From SURF-24 sp964537965 (GTDB lineage Bacteria; Bacteroidota; Ignavibacteria; Ignavibacteriales; SURF-24), in NCBI GenBank assembly GCA_964537965.1, contig CAZIDB010000034.1:1-28373 (forward strand): a DNA stretch of 28,373 bases, read 5' to 3'. Below, piece after piece: positions 25,967 to 28,373 of this stretch (its first letter is position 1; each line of letters starts with the position of its first letter). The notes beneath the pieces were generated by a model. The model ran no database searches. It saw only the letters and a program-made list of their open reading frames with translations, and was not told the origin of the DNA. A program made the position numbers and the translations under genes.

Positions 25967-26382
25967 TGGTATTTTGCTTTTATTATTTCAACTGCTACTA
26001 CATAAACTATAATTGCCACAACTGATATTATTGCAAGTATCCAATTCAACATTTTGGGATAGAAATTCAGAAACAAGAAAATCAAGATAAACAGAGTAAT
26101 TAAAGTTGATGTAAAGGCAACGTGCAACGCTTCCAGGTGAATTCTGAATTTAAGTTCGTCTCCTTTAGTTATTTTATAATGGTAACCAAGTGTGCAATAA
26201 ATAAAACCAAGCGTTGCAAGTAGCGAAGGGATCAATAGAAAAAATCTAAATACTCCTGGATTTGTAAAAAGAAATTTTTCAAGAACCGGTGAAAGAAAGA
26301 CAGGCAGAAAAATCATTAATGCCGAAAATGCTAGAACAAATGTGGGGTATGGGAAAGTAAAATTTTTAAGAACGTTTTTCAT
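25963..26382 (-). CDS. Small four-helix membrane protein paired with XRE regulator
   Basis: A 139-residue integral membrane protein with four hydrophobic segments (about residues 12-32, 46-66, 88-107 and 113-134) and a short polar loop K-I-T-K-G-D-E-L-K-F-R-I-H-L-E-A between the second and third. That charged loop and the pairing with a small XRE regulator resemble the DUF2178-like group, but I am not certain of the family. The ATG at 26382 has AAAGGAG 10 bases upstream, better than a TTG nine bases earlier. It is the first gene of the two-gene unit and overlaps the regulator by four bases. Confidence 0.75.
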   Translation of the reverse strand: MKNVLKNFTFPYPTFVLAFSALMIFLPVFLSPVLEKFLFTNPGVFRFFLLIPSLLATLGFIYCTLGYHYKITKGDELKFRIHLEALHVAFTSTLITLFILIFLFLNFYPKMLNWILAIISVVAIIVYVVAVEIIKAKYQ

Positions 26383-26416
26383 TTGAATCAATCTCCTTTG
26401 TAAATTTGATGGCTCA

Positions 26417-26445
26417 AATATAAAGCATTCTTTACTTTATGTCAA
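26417..26445 (-). promoter_or_regulatory. Sigma-70 promoter of the membrane protein-XRE unit
   Basis: On the minus strand a perfect TTGACA (26445-26440) and TATATT (26422-26417) are separated by exactly 17 bases. Transcription would start near 26410, giving a leader of about 28 bases with its ribosome site at 26399-26393. It is the best promoter match in the window. Confidence 0.65.
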
Positions 26446-26467
26446 GTATATTTTACATTTAGTAAAG
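26430..26467. promoter_or_regulatory. Paired palindromic operator candidates
   Basis: Two 17-base imperfect palindromes share one form: CTTTAC-N5-GTCAAG (26430-26446) and TTTTAC-N5-GTAAAG (26451-26467). Their centres are 21 bases apart, two helical turns. The first covers the -35 box and spacer of the promoter at 26417-26445; the second lies just upstream. This is the layout expected of autorepression by the XRE regulator encoded in the same unit. Confidence 0.55.
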
Positions 26468-26529
26468 CATACTATCATTTTTAAAAATGGGTATGTTAAT
26501 TATTCAATAATGAAAAGTTGCCCCAATAC

Positions 26530-27246
26530 TTAAATGATTTTACTTTTTAAGCATTCCAATGCTGCCGGCAAGATAGTTTCCTCGAATGGAAAATCAATTC
26601 CATAATCAATTTCCCACACGGTTATTTTTGATTGATTAAAATATCTTCTGGCAATTCCGAAGATTATATTTTTTTCACTGTCTTCATTTAACTCTTCATA
26701 CGATATTGAAGTGAGCAGCTTAGTTTCGATAGCAGAGCGATCATCAAGCAATATTTTACTAAGCTTCAGGTTATAGTAATAAATGTCAAATAATTTCTGA
26801 TCTGTATTTTTAATTACAAAAATTCCTTCATCCCTGTAATCATATATTTCACCTTTCTTTTCAATCCGGATATCATCTAAGACAAATTGTTCAAGCACTT
26901 CAGCTTCATCAATCAGGCTTTCAATTTCATCTACAATCCAATACAAAAACTCTTTCCTAAGGAAATTGTTTTCAAAATCATCCGGCGTTTCATTATGCTG
27001 TACATTGATAAAATCAAATTCAGAATTTTCTTCGGTCATTGAAATCTTATTAAGCTCATACTGAAAATTTTCATGAATCAAATTTTCAATAGTTGTTTTT
27101 GCTTCCTGCAGATGGCTAAGTGTAGGATAAATTTTATATTCTTTAATAAAGGTTTTAAATTTTTTTAATGTTGATAAAACCTGGTATTTCTGAAATTCAA
27201 TATCTTCTGTAAGCAAATCCTTTAAAGCAAAACTTAACTTTTCCAT
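26530..27246 (-). CDS. Hypothetical acidic cytoplasmic protein
   Basis: A 238-residue protein I do not recognise. It has no signal peptide or membrane segment. The first 65 residues look helical (alternating L, K and E, e.g. L-S-T-L-K-K-F-K-T-F), the middle is strongly acidic (D and E rich, about 70-130) and the last part has mixed strands and helices ending P-A-A-L-E-C-L-K-S-K. There is one cysteine. The start has a clear AAGGAG site 6 bases upstream, and codon use matches its neighbours, so the gene is real. It stands alone, with 193 bases before it and about 150 bases after it. Confidence 0.7.
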   Translation of the reverse strand: MEKLSFALKDLLTEDIEFQKYQVLSTLKKFKTFIKEYKIYPTLSHLQEAKTTIENLIHENFQYELNKISMTEENSEFDFINVQHNETPDDFENNFLRKEFLYWIVDEIESLIDEAEVLEQFVLDDIRIEKKGEIYDYRDEGIFVIKNTDQKLFDIYYYNLKLSKILLDDRSAIETKLLTSISYEELNEDSEKNIIFGIARRYFNQSKITVWEIDYGIDFPFEETILPAALECLKSKII

Positions 27247-27299
27247 TCATCTCTCCTTTTTCAATAGAACGCCAAATTTTATACCGTCATAATTCGGAA

Positions 27300-27319
27300 G
27301 AAATGCTTTGAAATGCTTT
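27300..27319. repeat. Tandem 10-base repeat GAAATGCTTT x2
   Basis: GAAATGCTTT is present twice back to back at 27300-27309 and 27310-27319, upstream of the 238-residue gene. A 10-base period matches one helical turn. It may be a regulator site or replication slippage. Confidence 0.4.
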
Positions 27320-27439
27320 ATTTTTACTTTTGCACTATCTAGAAATGTCCATCTGCAGAATATTAACCATTTATTCTGTAGAAGAACATTTCAACTTTAC
27401 TTTCTTAACATCATTCTTTATTCAACTAAAAGAAAACCT

Positions 27440-28003
27440 TTAGGTTAGATGAACAAGGAAGTGACAGGTTTTTCCACCCCGTCTTACTGTTTCAAGAATA
27501 TCAATTACCGGTTTCTTTCCTAATGCGGTTTCAAATATTGCCTGATGAGTAGCTTTCGTGCATTCGCAGTGAATATCATCTTTAGCCGGAGTACGATATC
27601 TTGCAGCAGGACAATAACAGACTGTAGAAGTTTCACCAAATCTTATATGAACTGTATCTTCTTCGCGCCAGGCTTCAAAATTACTTTTATATGCCTGTAA
27701 TAATTTTTCCAGGTCACCCTTTCCTGCTTCGGCAATATCTTTTTTGAATTGCCATCGGTTAAAACAACTCCTGCCGCATCCTTCAACAATCTTTACCTGT
27801 GTTTCCCTGTCAAGATTTTTATCCATCGAATCTAACAAATCACTTAGCCAGTTTTCAACAAATTCCTTTTCGTACTTAAATTTTTTTACGTCATCATCAG
27901 TAGGATTTATGGCTTCGTCAGCTATTGCATCATTAGTATTAAGAAGAGCGAATGGACAAACTCCCAAAGCAATAAGTCTTTGTGCGAATTCTTTTCTTTT
28001 CAT
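27440..28003 (-). CDS. Cysteine-rich exported protein, possibly metal-binding
   Basis: A 187-residue protein with an N-terminal export-like leader (K-R-K-E-F-A-Q-R-L, then a short hydrophobic run to about residue 22) resembling a Tat signal but without a true twin arginine. The rest holds seven cysteines in a strict layout: G-C-G-R-S-C (76, 80), C-Y-C-P (129, 131), H-C-E-C (146, 148) and T-C-H-F (180), with histidines at 119, 145, 153, 181 and 185. I recall similar Bacteroidota proteins with C-E-C-T-K-A-T-H-Q and R-R-G-G-K-T-C-H endings, of unknown function. A metal centre is likely but unproven. GGAG lies 7 bases before the ATG. It follows an FAD dehydrogenase gene in the same direction. Confidence 0.7.
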   Translation of the reverse strand: MKRKEFAQRLIALGVCPFALLNTNDAIADEAINPTDDDVKKFKYEKEFVENWLSDLLDSMDKNLDRETQVKIVEGCGRSCFNRWQFKKDIAEAGKGDLEKLLQAYKSNFEAWREEDTVHIRFGETSTVCYCPAARYRTPAKDDIHCECTKATHQAIFETALGKKPVIDILETVRRGGKTCHFLVHLT

Positions 28004-28110
28004 AGAAACTCCGGATTTTTTTATTTCGTTTGACGTTAATGATATTTAAGAAGTTGCCGTTATATCCTTTAATAAATTTCCGCAAATCATATTCAATAAA
28101 GAGATGAAAA

Positions 28111-28373
28111 CTATTGAGCAAGAATATATTTTACAGCAGCGGCAGCACAATTTTCTCCGTCAATTGCTGCTGAAATTATTCCACCAGCATAACCGGCACC
28201 TTCACCGCATGGAAACAATCCGTTAATTTCAATATGCATTAATGTTTCGTTATCCCTGGAAATCCTGACCGGTGAGCTTGTTCTTGATTCGGGTGCAAGT
28301 ATCTGGGCTTCTTCAGTATAAAAGCCTTTCATTTTGTGCCCGAATATTTTTAATGACCTGCTTAAATTCCTGG
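28111..28373 (-). CDS. COG2509-type FAD-dependent dehydrogenase, C-terminal part (runs off window)
   Basis: The minus-strand frame is open from the right edge of the window down to a TAG at 28113-28111, giving about 87 residues; the gene's start lies beyond the window. The fragment reads F-G-H-K-M-K-G-F-Y-T, then E-S-R-T-S-S-P-V-R-I, then G-L-F-P-C-G-E-G-A-G-Y-A-G-G-I and an A-A-I-D-G dinucleotide-domain end. These are the conserved closing blocks of the large 'uncharacterised FAD-dependent dehydrogenase' family (COG2509), about 520 residues when complete. The methionine inside the fragment is not the start. The substrate of this family is not established. Confidence 0.85.
   Translation of the reverse strand, partial: RNLSRSLKIFGHKMKGFYTEEAQILAPESRTSSPVRISRDNETLMHIEINGLFPCGEGAGYAGGIISAAIDGENCAAAAVKYILAQ

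Noticed and set aside
25770..26012. Plus-strand 80-codon frame
   Set aside because: Antisense to the XRE regulator, whose protein is clearly a real helix-turn-helix domain.
27744..28049. Plus-strand 101-codon frame
   Set aside because: Antisense to the cysteine-rich protein, which has a ribosome site and a structured cysteine pattern.
1..28373. CRISPR arrays, insertion sequences, tRNA or rRNA genes
   Set aside because: No regularly spaced repeats, transposase-like protein, cloverleaf-forming sequence or rRNA-like stretch was seen.

Overview
The window is AT-rich bacterial DNA whose genes are densely packed, with short or overlapping junctions, spread over both strands. Gene content (a DHp-rich PAS/hybrid kinase cluster, a TonB receptor with a YfiR partner, a DUF1684 lipoprotein behind mutS, a ferredoxin-like-domain DAHP synthase, a class with many plain 'HlyD + ABC' exporters) and codon use suggest a member of the Bacteroidota/Chlorobi/Ignavibacteria superphylum, most likely an Ignavibacteriales-type environmental bacterium. 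That placement is inference from protein style; no rRNA or tRNA gene is present to confirm it.

Region 1 (1-1382, minus strand): the first 14 codons of an ABC exporter ATPase lie at the left edge, downstream of a MacA/HlyD-type periplasmic adaptor, so this is the start of a MacAB-like efflux operon. Region 2 (1626-7635, plus): mutS, a DUF1684 lipoprotein, DAHP synthase, prephenate dehydrogenase with an ACT domain, and a small exported protein, tightly spaced, i.e. mismatch repair plus the entry and tyrosine branch of aromatic amino acid synthesis. A G+C-rich perfect hairpin sits between the two aromatic genes. A 568-base spacer follows that has no convincing gene but holds an 85-codon open frame on the minus strand.

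Region 3 (8204-25124, plus) is the notable part: 17 kb of signalling genes. It begins with an outer-membrane TonB-dependent receptor, a periplasmic YfiR-family protein, an inner-membrane histidine kinase whose periplasmic domain looks like the CHASE8 sensor of YfiN, and a single-domain response regulator. This resembles the YfiBNR (c-di-GMP) signalling system, but with a TonB receptor in the outer membrane position and a PAS-histidine kinase in place of the diguanylate cyclase. Then come three paralogous soluble hybrid kinases, each REC-(PAS/GAF)n-HisKA-HATPase-REC, of 663, 1601 and 1232 residues. Two of them carry a GAF domain with four cysteines at exactly the same spacing, a candidate metal or redox site. 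No gene in the cluster has a DNA-binding or GGDEF output, so the output must be elsewhere or be protein-protein signalling.

Region 4 (25149-28373): peptide deformylase on the plus strand, then minus-strand genes: a two-gene autoregulated-looking unit (small membrane protein + XRE regulator) with a near-consensus promoter overlapped by paired palindromes, an unrecognised 238-residue protein, a cysteine-rich exported protein, and the C-terminal end of a COG2509-type FAD-dependent dehydrogenase that runs off the window.
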